64,000 nucleotides of DNA from Flavobacterium sp. KACC 22761. GTDB taxonomy: Bacteria; Bacteroidota; Bacteroidia; Flavobacteriales; Flavobacteriaceae. Shown piece after piece: positions 18,864-27,570 of the stretch (its first letter is position 1; every line of letters begins with the position of its first letter). The DNA lies in NCBI RefSeq assembly GCF_034058155.1, contig NZ_CP139148.1, forward strand, positions 372,001-436,000, read 5' to 3'. Below the pieces are notes generated by a model, which did no database searches, was not told the DNA's origin, and saw nothing but the letters and a program-made list of their open reading frames with translations. Both the position numbers and the translations under genes were made by a program.

Positions 18864-19433
18864 ATGAAAGTATATACAAAAACAGGCGATAAAGGAACAA
18901 CAGCGCTTTTTGGAGGCACACGCGTTCCTAAAGATCATATCCGAATTGACAGTTACGGAACTGTTGACGAATTGAATTCTTACATCGGATTAATTCGTGA
19001 TCAGGAAATGAATCCGCATTACAAAACCATTTTAATCGAAATTCAGGATCGTCTTTTTACTGTTGGTGCCATTTTGGCAACACCACAAGAAAAAGAAGTC
19101 TTAAAAAATGGCAAACTTCGATTAGAAAATCTTGGAATTATCGATTCAGATATTGAATTGCTCGAAAACGAAATAGATACAATGGAAGAAAGCCTTCCGC
19201 CAATGACTCATTTTGTTTTGCCAGGCGGTCATCCAACTGTGTCACATTGTCATATAGCACGTTGTATTTGTCGTAGAGCAGAACGTTTGGCAGTTCATTT
19301 AAGCCATAATGAACACGTTCCTGAAATAGCAATCCAGTACTTAAACCGACTTTCTGACTATCTTTTTGTCTTGGCACGGAAGTTGTCGTTTGACTTAAAA
19401 GCGGAGGAAGTGAAATGGATACCGCGTAAGTAA
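18864..19433 (+). CDS. PduO-type cob(I)alamin adenosyltransferase
   Basis: The 189-residue enzyme transfers the adenosyl group of ATP to cob(I)alamin, making the coenzyme for B12-dependent mutases. Diagnostic blocks are the N-terminal YTKTGDKGTTALFGG, the DSYGTVDELNSYIG block near residue 32, and RCICRRAERLAVHL near 134-147. It is close to the usual PduO length. Its likely client in this window is methylmalonyl-CoA mutase, whose chaperone MeaB is encoded at 42066-43163. No cobalamin riboswitch was seen upstream. Confidence 0.95.
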   Translation: MKVYTKTGDKGTTALFGGTRVPKDHIRIDSYGTVDELNSYIGLIRDQEMNPHYKTILIEIQDRLFTVGAILATPQEKEVLKNGKLRLENLGIIDSDIELLENEIDTMEESLPPMTHFVLPGGHPTVSHCHIARCICRRAERLAVHLSHNEHVPEIAIQYLNRLSDYLFVLARKLSFDLKAEEVKWIPRK

Positions 19434-19434
19434 A

Positions 19435-19557
19435 CAGTCTCAGTTTTCAGTTTTCATACTGCAAACTAAACACGAAAACTGAATACTTTAAAGTACAGTA
19501 ATTAGTAGCAAACATCGGTTTTCATACTGCAAACTGCCACTGAAAACTGATTACTAA
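19435..19557. repeat. Family-A repeat block with 18-bp direct repeat
   Basis: This stretch after the adenosyltransferase gene repeats CAGTTTTCAG words and an inverted CTGAAAACTG. It also holds an exact 18-base direct repeat (19450-19467 and 19518-19535). It contains no gene. Confidence 0.75.
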
Positions 19558-19599
19558 TAGGGACGTTCTTAAATTTTATTAAAATAAATCAAAATTTAC

Positions 19600-19629
19600 T
19601 TGTCTTTTTCAGTAAAAAATTTATTTTTG
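19600..19629 (+). promoter_or_regulatory. Complete Bacteroidota promoter
   Basis: TTG at 19600-19602 is followed after exactly 19 bases by TATTTTTG at 19622-19629, matching TTG-N19-TAnnTTTG. It lies 21 bases upstream of the DUF2795 gene. Confidence 0.8.
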
Positions 19630-19650
19630 CACAAACTAAACAGATAACAG

Positions 19651-19872
19651 ATGTATTGGACATTAGAATTAGCATCTTATTTAAGTGATGCGCCATGGCC
19701 TGCTAACAAAGATGAACTTATTGACTACGCTATTAGAGCTGGTGCTCCATTAGAAGTAGTAGAAAACCTTCAGTCAATCGAGGATGAAGGCGAGATATAT
19801 GAATCAATGGAAGAAATTTGGCCAGATTATCCAACAGACGAAGATTATCTTTGGAATGAGGATGAATATTAA
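19651..19872 (+). CDS. DUF2795 family protein
   Basis: The 73-residue acidic protein matches the DUF2795 layout. The core is WTLELASYLSDAPWPANKDELIDYAIRAGAP, a helical fold that ends in a run of Asp and Glu. It is cytosolic by composition. Such small proteins are widespread in Flavobacteria with no known function. It has its own complete promoter and its own terminator, so it is a single-gene transcript just upstream of secA. Confidence 0.85.
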   Translation: MYWTLELASYLSDAPWPANKDELIDYAIRAGAPLEVVENLQSIEDEGEIYESMEEIWPDYPTDEDYLWNEDEY

Positions 19873-19888
19873 AAAAATAAACCAAATG

Positions 19889-19920
19889 AAAAAGTCTCTC
19901 ATCATAGAGACTTTTTTTTT
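19889..19920 (+). terminator. Intrinsic terminator after the DUF2795 gene
   Basis: An 11-bp stem (19889-19899 with 19906-19916) and the loop CATCAT are followed by a T run to 19920. It separates this gene from secA. Confidence 0.9.
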
Positions 19921-19962
19921 GGTTCAAATACATATTATATAATAAAAGAAATACAATAAATC

Positions 19963-22900
19963 ATGAGTTTCATAAACAGTATTATTAAAGTCTTTGTAGG
20001 TGATAAATCACAGAAAGATGTCAAAGCTTTACAACCTTATTTAAATAAAATCAAAACATTCGAAGCTCCATTAATGAGTCTTTCAAACGACGAATTAAGA
20101 GAAAGAACCGTTTATTTTAAAGACAGAATTAAAGAAGCTAGAGCTGATAAAGATGCTAAAATCGCTTCACTAAAAGCTGAAGTAGAAAACATCGAAGACA
20201 TCGATAAAAGAGAAGATATTTATGATGCTATAGATGCTCTTGAAAAAGAAGCTTATGAAATCTCTGAAAAAACTTTATTGGAAATTCTTCCAGAGGCGTT
20301 TTCTGTAGTTAAAGAAACGGCTCGTCGTTTTAAAGAAAACTCACATATCGAGGTAACTGCAACTGCAAAAGACCGCGAATTCTCAGCAGCAAAATCATAC
20401 ATTACTATTGAAGGCGACAAAGCAATTTGGGCCAACAAATGGAATGCTGCGGGAAAAGATATCACTTGGGATATGATTCACTATGATGTTCAGTTGATTG
20501 GTGGTATGGTATTGCACGAAGGTAAAGTTGCCGAAATGCAAACGGGAGAAGGTAAAACTTTGGTTGCTACGCTTCCTCTTTACTTAAACGCTTTGACTGG
20601 AAACGGAGTTCACTTGGTAACGGTGAACGACTACTTGGCAAAACGTGATAGTACATGGAAAGCGCCTTTATTCGAATTCCACGGTTTATCTGTTGACTGT
20701 ATCGACAATCACCAGCCAAGTACAGAAGCTAGAAAAAAAGCTTACGACGCTGATATCACTTACGGAACTAACAACGAGTTTGGTTTCGACTACTTAAGAG
20801 ATAACATGGCACACTCGCCTAGCGATTTAGTTCAAAGAAAACACAATTTTGCCATTGTCGACGAGGTTGACTCTGTATTAATTGATGATGCTAGAACGCC
20901 ACTTATCATTTCGGGACCAGTTCCTCAAGGAGATCGTCATGAATTCAACGAATTGAAACCAAAAATCGAAAACTTAGTTGCACAACAACGTCAGTTAGCG
21001 AATGGTTTCTTGGCGGAAGCTAAAAAATTGATCAAAGAAGGTAATACTAAAGAGGGAGGTTTCCAATTATTAAGAGCCTATAGAAGTTTACCTAAAAATA
21101 AAGCATTAATTAAATTTTTAAGTGAAGAAGGAATCAAACAATTGCTTCAAAAAACTGAAAATCAATATATGCAAGACAACAATCGCGAAATGCATAAAGT
21201 GGATGAAGCTTTGTATTTTGTGATTGAAGAAAAAAACAATCAAGTAGAATTAACAGACAACGGTATTAAATACCTTTCTGGAGATACTGATGCCGATTTC
21301 TTCGTTTTACCAGACATCGGAACTGAAATCGCTGCGATTGAAAAACAAAAATTAGACAAAGACGCTGAAGCTGAAGCTAAAGAAAGATTATTCCAAGATT
21401 TTGGTGTAAAAAGCGAGCGTATTCATACGTTAACGCAACTTTTAAAAGCATATGCTTTATTTGAAAAAGATGTTGAGTACGTTATCATGGACAACAAAAT
21501 TTTAATTGTCGATGAGCAAACAGGTCGTATCATGGATGGACGTCGTTACTCAGACGGTCTTCACCAAGCGATCGAAGCAAAAGAAAATGTAAAAATCGAA
21601 GCTGCAACTCAAACTTTTGCAACGGTTACATTACAAAACTATTTCAGAATGTACAGCAAATTGGCAGGTATGACCGGTACTGCTGTTACAGAAGCTGGTG
21701 AGTTATGGCAAATTTATAAATTGGATGTTGTTGAAATTCCAACAAACAAAGGAATTGCGAGAATTGACAAAGAAGATTACATCTACAAAACAACTCGTGA
21801 GAAATTCAATGCAGTAATCGAAGATGTAACAGAATTATCACAAGCAGGAAGACCGGTATTGATTGGAACAACTTCTGTAGAGATTTCAGAATTATTAAGC
21901 CGTATGCTTAAAATGAGAGGAATTCAACACAACGTATTGAATGCCAAAATGCACAAGCAAGAGGCACAAATCGTCGAAGAAGCTGGTAAAGCTGGAGTTG
22001 TAACTATTGCAACAAACATGGCTGGTCGTGGTACCGATATTAAATTGTCTCCTGAAGTAAAAGCTGCAGGAGGTTTAGCAATCGTTGGTACTGAACGTCA
22101 TGATTCTCGTCGTGTTGACAGACAGTTACGTGGTCGTTCTGGTCGTCAAGGAGATCCAGGAAGTTCTCAATTTTATGTTTCTCTTGAAGATAACTTAATG
22201 CGTTTATTCGGTTCTGAAAGAGTTGCGAAAGTAATGGACAGAATGGGATTAAAAGAAGGTGAAGTTATTCAGCATTCTATGATGACTAAATCTATCGAAC
22301 GTGCTCAGAAAAAAGTAGAAGAAAACAACTTTGGTGTTCGTAAACGTTTATTAGAGTATGATGACGTAATGAACTCTCAACGTGAAGTAGTTTACAAACG
22401 TCGTCGTCACGCATTGTTTGGTGAGCGTTTGAAATTGGATATCGCGAATATGCTTTATGATACTTGCGAATTAATTGTAAGCAACAATAAAGTAACAAAC
22501 GATTTCAAAGGATTTGAATTTGATTTAATTCGTTATTTCGGAATCACATCTCCAATTTCTGAAGCCGATTTCACAAAATTAAATGATATTGAAGTTACTG
22601 GAAAAGTATACAAAGAAGCTTTAGCATTCTATACTGAAAAAACAGAAAGAAGCGCAAGAGAAGCTTTCCCAATCATTAAAGGTGTTTTTGAAGAACCAAA
22701 CAATCATTTCGAAAGAATTGTAGTTCCTTTCACTGACGGAATCAAAACTTTGAATGTAGTTACGGATTTGAAAAAAGCATACGAAAGCCAAGGTGCTCAA
22801 TTGATTGCTGATTTTGAGAAAAACATCACATTATCAATTGTTGATGAAGCTTGGAAAAAACACTTACGCAAAATGGACGAATTGAAACAATCTGTTCAAT

Positions 22901-23304
22901 TGGCTGTTCACGAGCAAAAAGATCCATTGCTTATCTACAAATTAGAAGCTTTCAATTTGTTTAGAGGAATGTTGGACAACGTTAACAAAGAAGTTATTTC
23001 ATTCTTATTCAAAGGTGATTTACCAGCTCAAAACGTTCCTGAAATTCACGAAGCAAGAGAAGTTCGTCAACAAGAAAACTTGCAATTAAGCAAAGACGAA
23101 ATTCCAAACAGCGAAAGTATGAACCGTGAGGCTGGAGAAACACAGCAACGTCAAGTTACTGAAACTATCGTTAGAGATATGCCAAAAATCAACAGAAATG
23201 ATACAGTTACTGTTCAAGAAGTTGCAACTGGAAAAACGGAAGAAATGAAATTCAAAAAAGCAGAAGCTTTATTAGCTTCAGGCACTTGGGTTTTAGTTAA
23301 ATAA
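19963..23304 (+). CDS. secA: Preprotein translocase ATPase SecA
   Basis: SecA drives protein export through SecYEG with ATP. The 1113-residue protein has Walker A TGEGKT near residue 193, [19 protein letters not shown] near 300, GRGTDIKL near 690, and [13 protein letters not shown] near 725. It is about 200 residues longer than E. coli SecA (901). The extra length lies partly in a segment about 330-400 (for example [14 protein letters not shown]) and in an extended C-terminus. The usual zinc motif at the end is absent; the protein ends [11 protein letters not shown]. Both traits are typical of Bacteroidota SecA. The gene is followed by a perfect palindromic terminator. Confidence 0.98.
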   Translation: MSFINSIIKVFVGDKSQKDVKALQPYLNKIKTFEAPLMSLSNDELRERTVYFKDRIKEARADKDAKIASLKAEVENIEDIDKREDIYDAIDALEKEAYEISEKTLLEILPEAFSVVKETARRFKENSHIEVTATAKDREFSAAKSYITIEGDKAIWANKWNAAGKDITWDMIHYDVQLIGGMVLHEGKVAEMQTGEGKTLVATLPLYLNALTGNGVHLVTVNDYLAKRDSTWKAPLFEFHGLSVDCIDNHQPSTEARKKAYDADITYGTNNEFGFDYLRDNMAHSPSDLVQRKHNFAIVDEVDSVLIDDARTPLIISGPVPQGDRHEFNELKPKIENLVAQQRQLANGFLAEAKKLIKEGNTKEGGFQLLRAYRSLPKNKALIKFLSEEGIKQLLQKTENQYMQDNNREMHKVDEALYFVIEEKNNQVELTDNGIKYLSGDTDADFFVLPDIGTEIAAIEKQKLDKDAEAEAKERLFQDFGVKSERIHTLTQLLKAYALFEKDVEYVIMDNKILIVDEQTGRIMDGRRYSDGLHQAIEAKENVKIEAATQTFATVTLQNYFRMYSKLAGMTGTAVTEAGELWQIYKLDVVEIPTNKGIARIDKEDYIYKTTREKFNAVIEDVTELSQAGRPVLIGTTSVEISELLSRMLKMRGIQHNVLNAKMHKQEAQIVEEAGKAGVVTIATNMAGRGTDIKLSPEVKAAGGLAIVGTERHDSRRVDRQLRGRSGRQGDPGSSQFYVSLEDNLMRLFGSERVAKVMDRMGLKEGEVIQHSMMTKSIERAQKKVEENNFGVRKRLLEYDDVMNSQREVVYKRRRHALFGERLKLDIANMLYDTCELIVSNNKVTNDFKGFEFDLIRYFGITSPISEADFTKLNDIEVTGKVYKEALAFYTEKTERSAREAFPIIKGVFEEPNNHFERIVVPFTDGIKTLNVVTDLKKAYESQGAQLIADFEKNITLSIVDEAWKKHLRKMDELKQSVQLAVHEQKDPLLIYKLEAFNLFRGMLDNVNKEVISFLFKGDLPAQNVPEIHEAREVRQQENLQLSKDEIPNSESMNREAGETQQRQVTETIVRDMPKINRNDTVTVQEVATGKTEEMKFKKAEALLASGTWVLVK

Positions 23305-23355
23305 TAGTTTACAGTAGTAGTAGCAGTTTTCAGACTAGTACTTAAATTACATATC

Positions 23356-23391
23356 AAACCCGACAGGTTTTAAAAACCTGTCGGGTTTTTC
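23356..23391 (+). terminator. Palindromic terminator after secA
   Basis: A palindrome of two 16-base arms (23356-23371 and 23373-23388) with the core AACCCGACAGG is followed by TTT. It lies eight bases before the IS element, which inserted just outside it. Confidence 0.85.
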
Positions 23392-23438
23392 ATATCTATG
23401 TCTCGTCCTGAAAAAAGTTGACTATAATTAACTTAATT

Positions 23439-23813
23439 ATGTCACTAACAAGAGAAGTATTTAAAAGAATTGTGCCTGATTGCACTTACAGTGAGGCATT
23501 CAAAAAACAGGTTGTAAAAGAATTTGAACTGGGATTATTTTGCAAGGCAGATCTTCGCCGTCGTTACCAAATCAGAAGTCATAGCTGTATCGACAGTTGG
23601 TTAAGAAAATATGGTAAATTTACATATCTGGAAAAACTAACACTGGGACGACCTATGAAAGATCCTCAATCTCAACGCATCAAAGAACTCGAAGCTCAAT
23701 TAGCTAAGAAAGAGCAAGAATTATTGGTCTTTAAAAAGTTTATTGAAATAGCCGAACGCGAGCTAAAAATCGAGATTGTAAAAAAGTCTGGTTCCAAGCA
23801 GTCCAAGAAATAA
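23439..23813 (+). CDS. IS3 transposase ORF A (HTH/leucine-zipper protein)
   Basis: The 124-residue ORF A has an N-terminal HTH region (SEAFKKQVVKEFELGLFCKA, SCIDSWLRKYGK) that binds the element's ends. A C-terminal coiled coil (LEAQLAKKEQELLVFKKFIE) serves for dimerisation. I chose ATG 23439 over an in-frame TTG at 23418 that lies inside the terminal repeat. The heptamer A-AAA-AAG at 23780-23786 near its end shifts some ribosomes to ORF B. On its own it would act as a regulator of transposition. Confidence 0.88.
   Translation: MSLTREVFKRIVPDCTYSEAFKKQVVKEFELGLFCKADLRRRYQIRSHSCIDSWLRKYGKFTYLEKLTLGRPMKDPQSQRIKELEAQLAKKEQELLVFKKFIEIAERELKIEIVKKSGSKQSKK
23780..23786 (+). promoter_or_regulatory. 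Programmed -1 frameshift site of the IS element
   Basis: The sequence is A-AAA-AAG with the zero-frame codons AAA and AAG of ORF A. After a -1 slip the frame continues without a stop from GTC at 23786 (VWFQAVQEINRIYRVS) straight into ORF B. The joined product runs 23439-23786 plus 23786-24706, about 422 residues. Confidence 0.88.
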
Positions 23814-24706
23814 ATCGTATATACAGGGTTAGTCCTTGTGAAATATGTCGATTGTTTGGATACAGTAAACAAGCTTATTACAAACGAAAATCACATCTAT
23901 TAAAGTCAATTCCCGACAAAGTACATCTCAAATCTTTGGTAATGTCGGTTCGTCAAAAGCTGCCAAAAACCGGTGGCAGAAAACTGCATTATATGCTGAA
24001 AGATGATTTAAAAAGACATCAAATAAAGATTGGCAGAGATAAATTGTTTGATTTTTTACGTGATGAATATTTATTAGTCCCTAAAGCTAGAAGATATTAC
24101 AAGACAACAAATTCAAGACATTGGATGCGTAAATATCCAAATTTAATAAAAGAAATCAAGCTCAATGAGCCTGAGCAGGTTTGGGTTGCTGATATTACTT
24201 ATCTAAGAACTAAAGAACAAACATATTACCTGCATTTGATAACAGATGCATACTCGAAGAAAATTGTAGGTTATAATTTATCGGATAATTTAATGGCTTC
24301 TTCTACATTAGAAGCTTTAAAGATGGCTGTCGGTAATAGGAAATACAGCAGAAATCTCATACATCATTCAGATAGAGGTCTTCAATATTGCAGCAAAGAG
24401 TACACGGAATATTTATCTCAAAGCAAGATTCTGATAAGTATGACACAAAACTATGATCCATATGAAAATGCAGTTGCAGAAAGAGTAAATGGTATTTTAA
24501 AAGAAGAATTTGGATTATCTGAAATCTTTGAAGATTTTGAAAATCTGAAAAAGCAAGCTCTAGAATCTATTTTATTTTATAATCAAATAAGAGTGCATTT
24601 ATCAATAAATATGCTGACTCCAAATCAAGCACATTTACAAAATCAAATCAAACTCAAAAGATGGAAAAAAACAAATCGGAACAAAAATAATTCTGTTCCG
24701 ATTTAA
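23786..24706 (+). CDS. IS3 transposase ORF B (DDE integrase), read by frameshift
   Basis: ORF B carries the rve/DDE catalytic core. The first Asp is in VWVADITYL, the second in HHSDRGLQYCSKEY, and the Glu in NAVAERVNGILKEEFGL; all three residues are present. A HTH_21-type region (PKTGGRKLHYMLKDD) precedes it. A TTG at 23852 could start it alone, but the frame is open back to the slip site and the upstream residues match IS3 transframe proteins, so the active enzyme is the ORF AB fusion. It excises and inserts the element. Confidence 0.9.
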   Translation, partial: VWFQAVQEINRIYRVSPCEICRLFGYSKQAYYKRKSHLLKSIPDKVHLKSLVMSVRQKLPKTGGRKLHYMLKDDLKRHQIKIGRDKLFDFLRDEYLLVPKARRYYKTTNSRHWMRKYPNLIKEIKLNEPEQVWVADITYLRTKEQTYYLHLITDAYSKKIVGYNLSDNLMASSTLEALKMAVGNRKYSRNLIHHSDRGLQYCSKEYTEYLSQSKILISMTQNYDPYENAVAERVNGILKEEFGLSEIFEDFENLKKQALESILFYNQIRVHLSINMLTPNQAHLQNQIKLKRWKKTNRNKNNSVPI

Positions 24707-24802
24707 TTAATTTTATATTACTAATCGAGTCAACCTTTTTCAGGACAACTCACTAAAAATCTCATGTTATTGTTTTTTAACATTAAATGACAGAAATCAT
24801 TC

Positions 24803-24831
24803 TTGTAAATAATATTTAAAATGTATTTTTG
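24803..24831 (+). promoter_or_regulatory. Complete Bacteroidota promoter of the metal-uptake locus
   Basis: TTG at 24803-24805, an 18-base spacer and TATTTTTG at 24824-24831 fit the consensus. It also rules out a TTG start at 24829 for the next gene, because that codon is inside the -7 box. Confidence 0.75.
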
Positions 24832-24855
24832 CCCTCGAAAACAACGAAACATACT

Positions 24856-25233
24856 TTGAAACGACTTTTCGTCATATTTCTTTCCTGCATGCTATTAGTT
24901 CCTTCTTTTGGCAGTTTCTTTGTTTACACCTCATTCAAATTAAATCAGGAAGAAATTTCAAAAACAATCTGTGTGCAGCGCAAAATGGTTTTTAATACCT
25001 GTAACGGTCGTTGTGAACTTCAAAAAAGCTTAAAAAAATACGCTGACAACGAAAAAAGAATGCAAAACAATCTGAAAGAAAAAGCAGAAGTAGTTTACAT
25101 TCAATCTTCAACTTTAAACAACTTTAAATTGACAGGGCCTATCGAATCAAAAGCAAAAATCTTTGCTTCATTCGATAAAAAACCTATTGCAATTGCAAAT
25201 TCAATTTTTCACCCTCCATCCTATTTTATATAA
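24856..25233 (+). CDS. Small secreted/membrane-anchored protein with CNGxC motif
   Basis: The 125-residue protein starts at a TTG (LKRLFVIFLSCMLL) with a hydrophobic signal or anchor. It then has the conserved block CVQRKMVFNTCNGRCELQK at about residues 38-56. The Cys-x10-Cys-x3-Cys spacing and the CNG(R/K)C core recur in small Bacteroidota proteins encoded beside TonB-dependent metal receptors. That suggests a metal (copper or iron) ligand, but no function is proven. It is read from its own promoter, 86 bases upstream of the receptor gene. Confidence 0.7.
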   Translation: MKRLFVIFLSCMLLVPSFGSFFVYTSFKLNQEEISKTICVQRKMVFNTCNGRCELQKSLKKYADNEKRMQNNLKEKAEVVYIQSSTLNNFKLTGPIESKAKIFASFDKKPIAIANSIFHPPSYFI

Positions 25234-25255
25234 ATTTTAAAAGTCACAACTATAA

Positions 25256-25308
25256 GACTTACAGTTCATAGCTTATGGCTTATTGCCTATAGCTTATAGC
25301 TTAATTTA
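25256..25308. repeat. Short-word repeat arm (TAGCTTAT type)
   Basis: The gap before the receptor gene repeats GCTTAT and CATAGC words, for example CATAGCTTATGGCTTATTGC. It is a single arm without a visible inverted partner. Confidence 0.6.
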
Positions 25309-25319
25309 TATAATTTAAA

Positions 25320-27479
25320 ATGAAAAAAATATACTTTACCCTATTGATCATAGGGCAATGTGTTTTTGCGCAAAACAAAACAGCACAAGACACAACAAAA
25401 TCGCATGAACTTGAAAATGTTTTTGTAACCGCTAATCGTACGGCAACTTTGAGAAAAGAAACTCCAGTTGCAATCAGTAAATTAACCGCCAAAACTATCA
25501 ACGATGCCAAGGCTACAGCAGTTTACGAAATCATAAATAAAACTCCGGGTGTTTTGATGGTAAATCTAGGAAACGAACAACACATGATGTCTATTCGACA
25601 ACCTATGACCACAAATGCCTATTATTTATATTTGGAAGACGGATTGCCAATTCGCCCGATGGGAATTTTCAATCACAATGCTTTATTAGAAATAAACCAA
25701 TATAATTTACAAAGTATTGAAGTTGTAAAAGGTCCTGTTTCTTCATTATACGGGCCAGAAGCTGTTGGCGGAACTATCAATTTAATTTCGATAAAACCTC
25801 CTGTTGATCCTGAGTTTAAATTCGGAATTCAGGCTGATAATTATGGATACAGAAGATTCCAGGCGGCCGGCGGTGCAACAATTGGAAAAGTTGGTTTTCA
25901 TATTGCAGGAATTTCAAGTTTGCAAAAAAATGGCTGGATGACCTATTCTGATTATAACAAAAATAATTTGAATGCGAGAATTGATTACAACATTTCTCCT
26001 TCTACCCGATTGATCAGTAATACCATGTACGGAAAATATTATTCAGATATGAGTGGCACGGTCAACGAAGACGATTTTAATAATAGAACTTATAAAAGCA
26101 CTTCCGATTTCACTTATAGAAAATCTGACGCTTTACGAACTCGTTTAACATTAGAACACGATTGGAACGAAAATTCAAGCAGTTACATCAACGCATATTT
26201 GCGCGACAATAAATTAGGCCAAAATCCGTCATACGGAATCAAATGGAGTCCGACAGTAAATCCGACAACAGCCAAAGGTGAAGTAAATTCAAACAACTTC
26301 AAAAGTTATGGCGCAATTGGGCAACACACTCAAAAATTTGATTTCTTGAACACTAAAATTGTTGCTGGCGCTTTGTACGATTATTCTCCGGTAACTTATT
26401 GGTCGTATGTTATTGATTTAAAAGCCAATTTGAATCCGGGACAACCAGGAAAACAAACTGTAAATTCGTATGAAATCATTGCTGAACACCCTGATTCTAA
26501 ACTTTCAGATTATACGGCAGATATTTTCAACACGGCCGGTTATGCACAAATCAGTTTTAACCCAATCGAAAAATTAGTTGTTACTGTTGGTGGCCGATAT
26601 GACAATATGAAAGTGAATTATGACAATGCTATTGACCTTTCTACAGGAAGCAAAGTTTATGACAAATTTACTTTTAAGGCTGGAGCAAATTACAATCCAT
26701 TTGAATTTGCTGGTTTTTACGGCAATTACTCTCAAGGTTTTGCACCTCCGGGAATTACTTCCATTTTTAGAGCTAAACCGGGAACTGGAGGAACATCGGG
26801 CGTTCCTGCCGAGTTTTATTACAACCTTAAACCAGCAGATTTCGACAATTATGAAGTTGGCGGATGGCTATCATTCTTCCAAAACAAATTAAATTTTGAT
26901 TATGCTTTTTATTATATGGAAGGCAAAAATGAGTTGCTAAACATCAAACTTACAGACAATTCAACCGATTATCGCTCGGCTGGAGAAACCCGTCACAAAG
27001 GAATTGAGTTTGGCGCTTCGTACAGACCGTCAAAACAATTCAACATTCGTCTTGGTGGCACTTATGCACAACATACTTATATCGATTTTAAACTTTCGGA
27101 CAAACCATCAGATCCGATTCAGGATTTAAACGGAAAAGAAATGCCTTCAGCTCCAAAATGGTCAGGGAATTCAGAAGTAAGTTATTATCCAAACTGGCTT
27201 CCAAATCTAAGAACTTCAATCGAATGGCAACTCGTAGGAAGTTATTATCAAGATCAAATCAATACGGTAAAATACGATGGCTACAATATTTTCAATGCTA
27301 GAATTGGTTACCAATGGAAAAAAATTGAGATTTATGGAAACGTACTAAATCTTACTGACAAATTATACGCTTACAATGTTACAAGAACCAATGTTGCCAA
27401 TGCTCAGCCTACTTATACTGCTGCCGCACCAAGAACTTTTGTATTCGGAATTCAATATAATTTTTCATTAAAAAAATAA
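25320..27479 (+). CDS. TonB-dependent outer membrane receptor
   Basis: The 719-residue protein has a signal peptide (LLIIGQCVFAQ), then a TonB-box-like stretch ENVFVTANR. A plug domain (about 45-160) contains VYEIINKTPGVLMVN and SIEVVKGPVSSLYGPEAVGGTIN. A barrel ends in TFVFGIQYNFSLKK with a terminal aromatic-rich strand. It lacks the CarboxypepD N-terminal domain of SusC proteins, so it is a siderophore/metal-type receptor. Context with the CNGxC protein, PepSY and DUF2306 genes suggests import of iron or copper chelates. Confidence 0.92.
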   Translation: MKKIYFTLLIIGQCVFAQNKTAQDTTKSHELENVFVTANRTATLRKETPVAISKLTAKTINDAKATAVYEIINKTPGVLMVNLGNEQHMMSIRQPMTTNAYYLYLEDGLPIRPMGIFNHNALLEINQYNLQSIEVVKGPVSSLYGPEAVGGTINLISIKPPVDPEFKFGIQADNYGYRRFQAAGGATIGKVGFHIAGISSLQKNGWMTYSDYNKNNLNARIDYNISPSTRLISNTMYGKYYSDMSGTVNEDDFNNRTYKSTSDFTYRKSDALRTRLTLEHDWNENSSSYINAYLRDNKLGQNPSYGIKWSPTVNPTTAKGEVNSNNFKSYGAIGQHTQKFDFLNTKIVAGALYDYSPVTYWSYVIDLKANLNPGQPGKQTVNSYEIIAEHPDSKLSDYTADIFNTAGYAQISFNPIEKLVVTVGGRYDNMKVNYDNAIDLSTGSKVYDKFTFKAGANYNPFEFAGFYGNYSQGFAPPGITSIFRAKPGTGGTSGVPAEFYYNLKPADFDNYEVGGWLSFFQNKLNFDYAFYYMEGKNELLNIKLTDNSTDYRSAGETRHKGIEFGASYRPSKQFNIRLGGTYAQHTYIDFKLSDKPSDPIQDLNGKEMPSAPKWSGNSEVSYYPNWLPNLRTSIEWQLVGSYYQDQINTVKYDGYNIFNARIGYQWKKIEIYGNVLNLTDKLYAYNVTRTNVANAQPTYTAAAPRTFVFGIQYNFSLKK

Positions 27480-27485
27480 TATTTA

Positions 27486-27554
27486 GCCACAGATTTTAAG
27501 GATTAAAAAGATTTCCTAATGATAAAAATCCGTTTAATCCGTGAAATCTGTGGC
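27486..27554. repeat. Family-E inverted arms
   Basis: Arms 27486-27514 and 27525-27554 are inverted copies framed by GCCACAGATTT and built on words like GGATTAA. A second copy of the family is at 34489-34571 and a relative at 41779-42006. The right arm covers a GTG at 27541 that could be mistaken for a start of the next gene. Confidence 0.8.
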
Positions 27555-27570
27555 CAAAAAAAAGCAAGCA

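Larger units (their letters stand above)
23399..24752 (+). mobile_element. IS3-family insertion sequence, intact
   Basis: The element is 1354 bp. Its 25-base terminal inverted repeats (23399-23423 and 24728-24752) match at 21 positions and begin TG and end CA. It is flanked by the direct repeat CTA (23396-23398 and 24753-24755), the 3-bp duplication usual for IS3 elements. Both reading frames are open and joined by a programmed -1 slip site. It sits between the secA terminator and the promoter of the metal-uptake locus, about 50 bases from the -33 box, and breaks no visible gene. Confidence 0.93.

Noticed and set aside
19536..19542. Cobalamin riboswitch B12 box (GCCACTG) near the PduO gene
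   Set aside because: It lies downstream of the gene, inside a family-A repeat, and no surrounding riboswitch structure or sense target was seen.
19963..23304. SecA with inserted segment as a sign of transfer or fusion
   Set aside because: The extra segment and missing zinc tail are normal in Bacteroidota SecA.
23780..23852. Frameshifted, dead transposase
   Set aside because: The shift is at a canonical A-AAA-AAG slip site and both frames are open and conserved, so it is programmed.
24829..24855. TTG start for the CNGxC protein at 24829
   Set aside because: That codon is within the -7 promoter box, so it cannot be in the transcript.
27541..27570. GTG start for the PepSY gene
   Set aside because: The codons before 27571 are the right arm of a repeat; the hydrophilic extension is not expected in the family.
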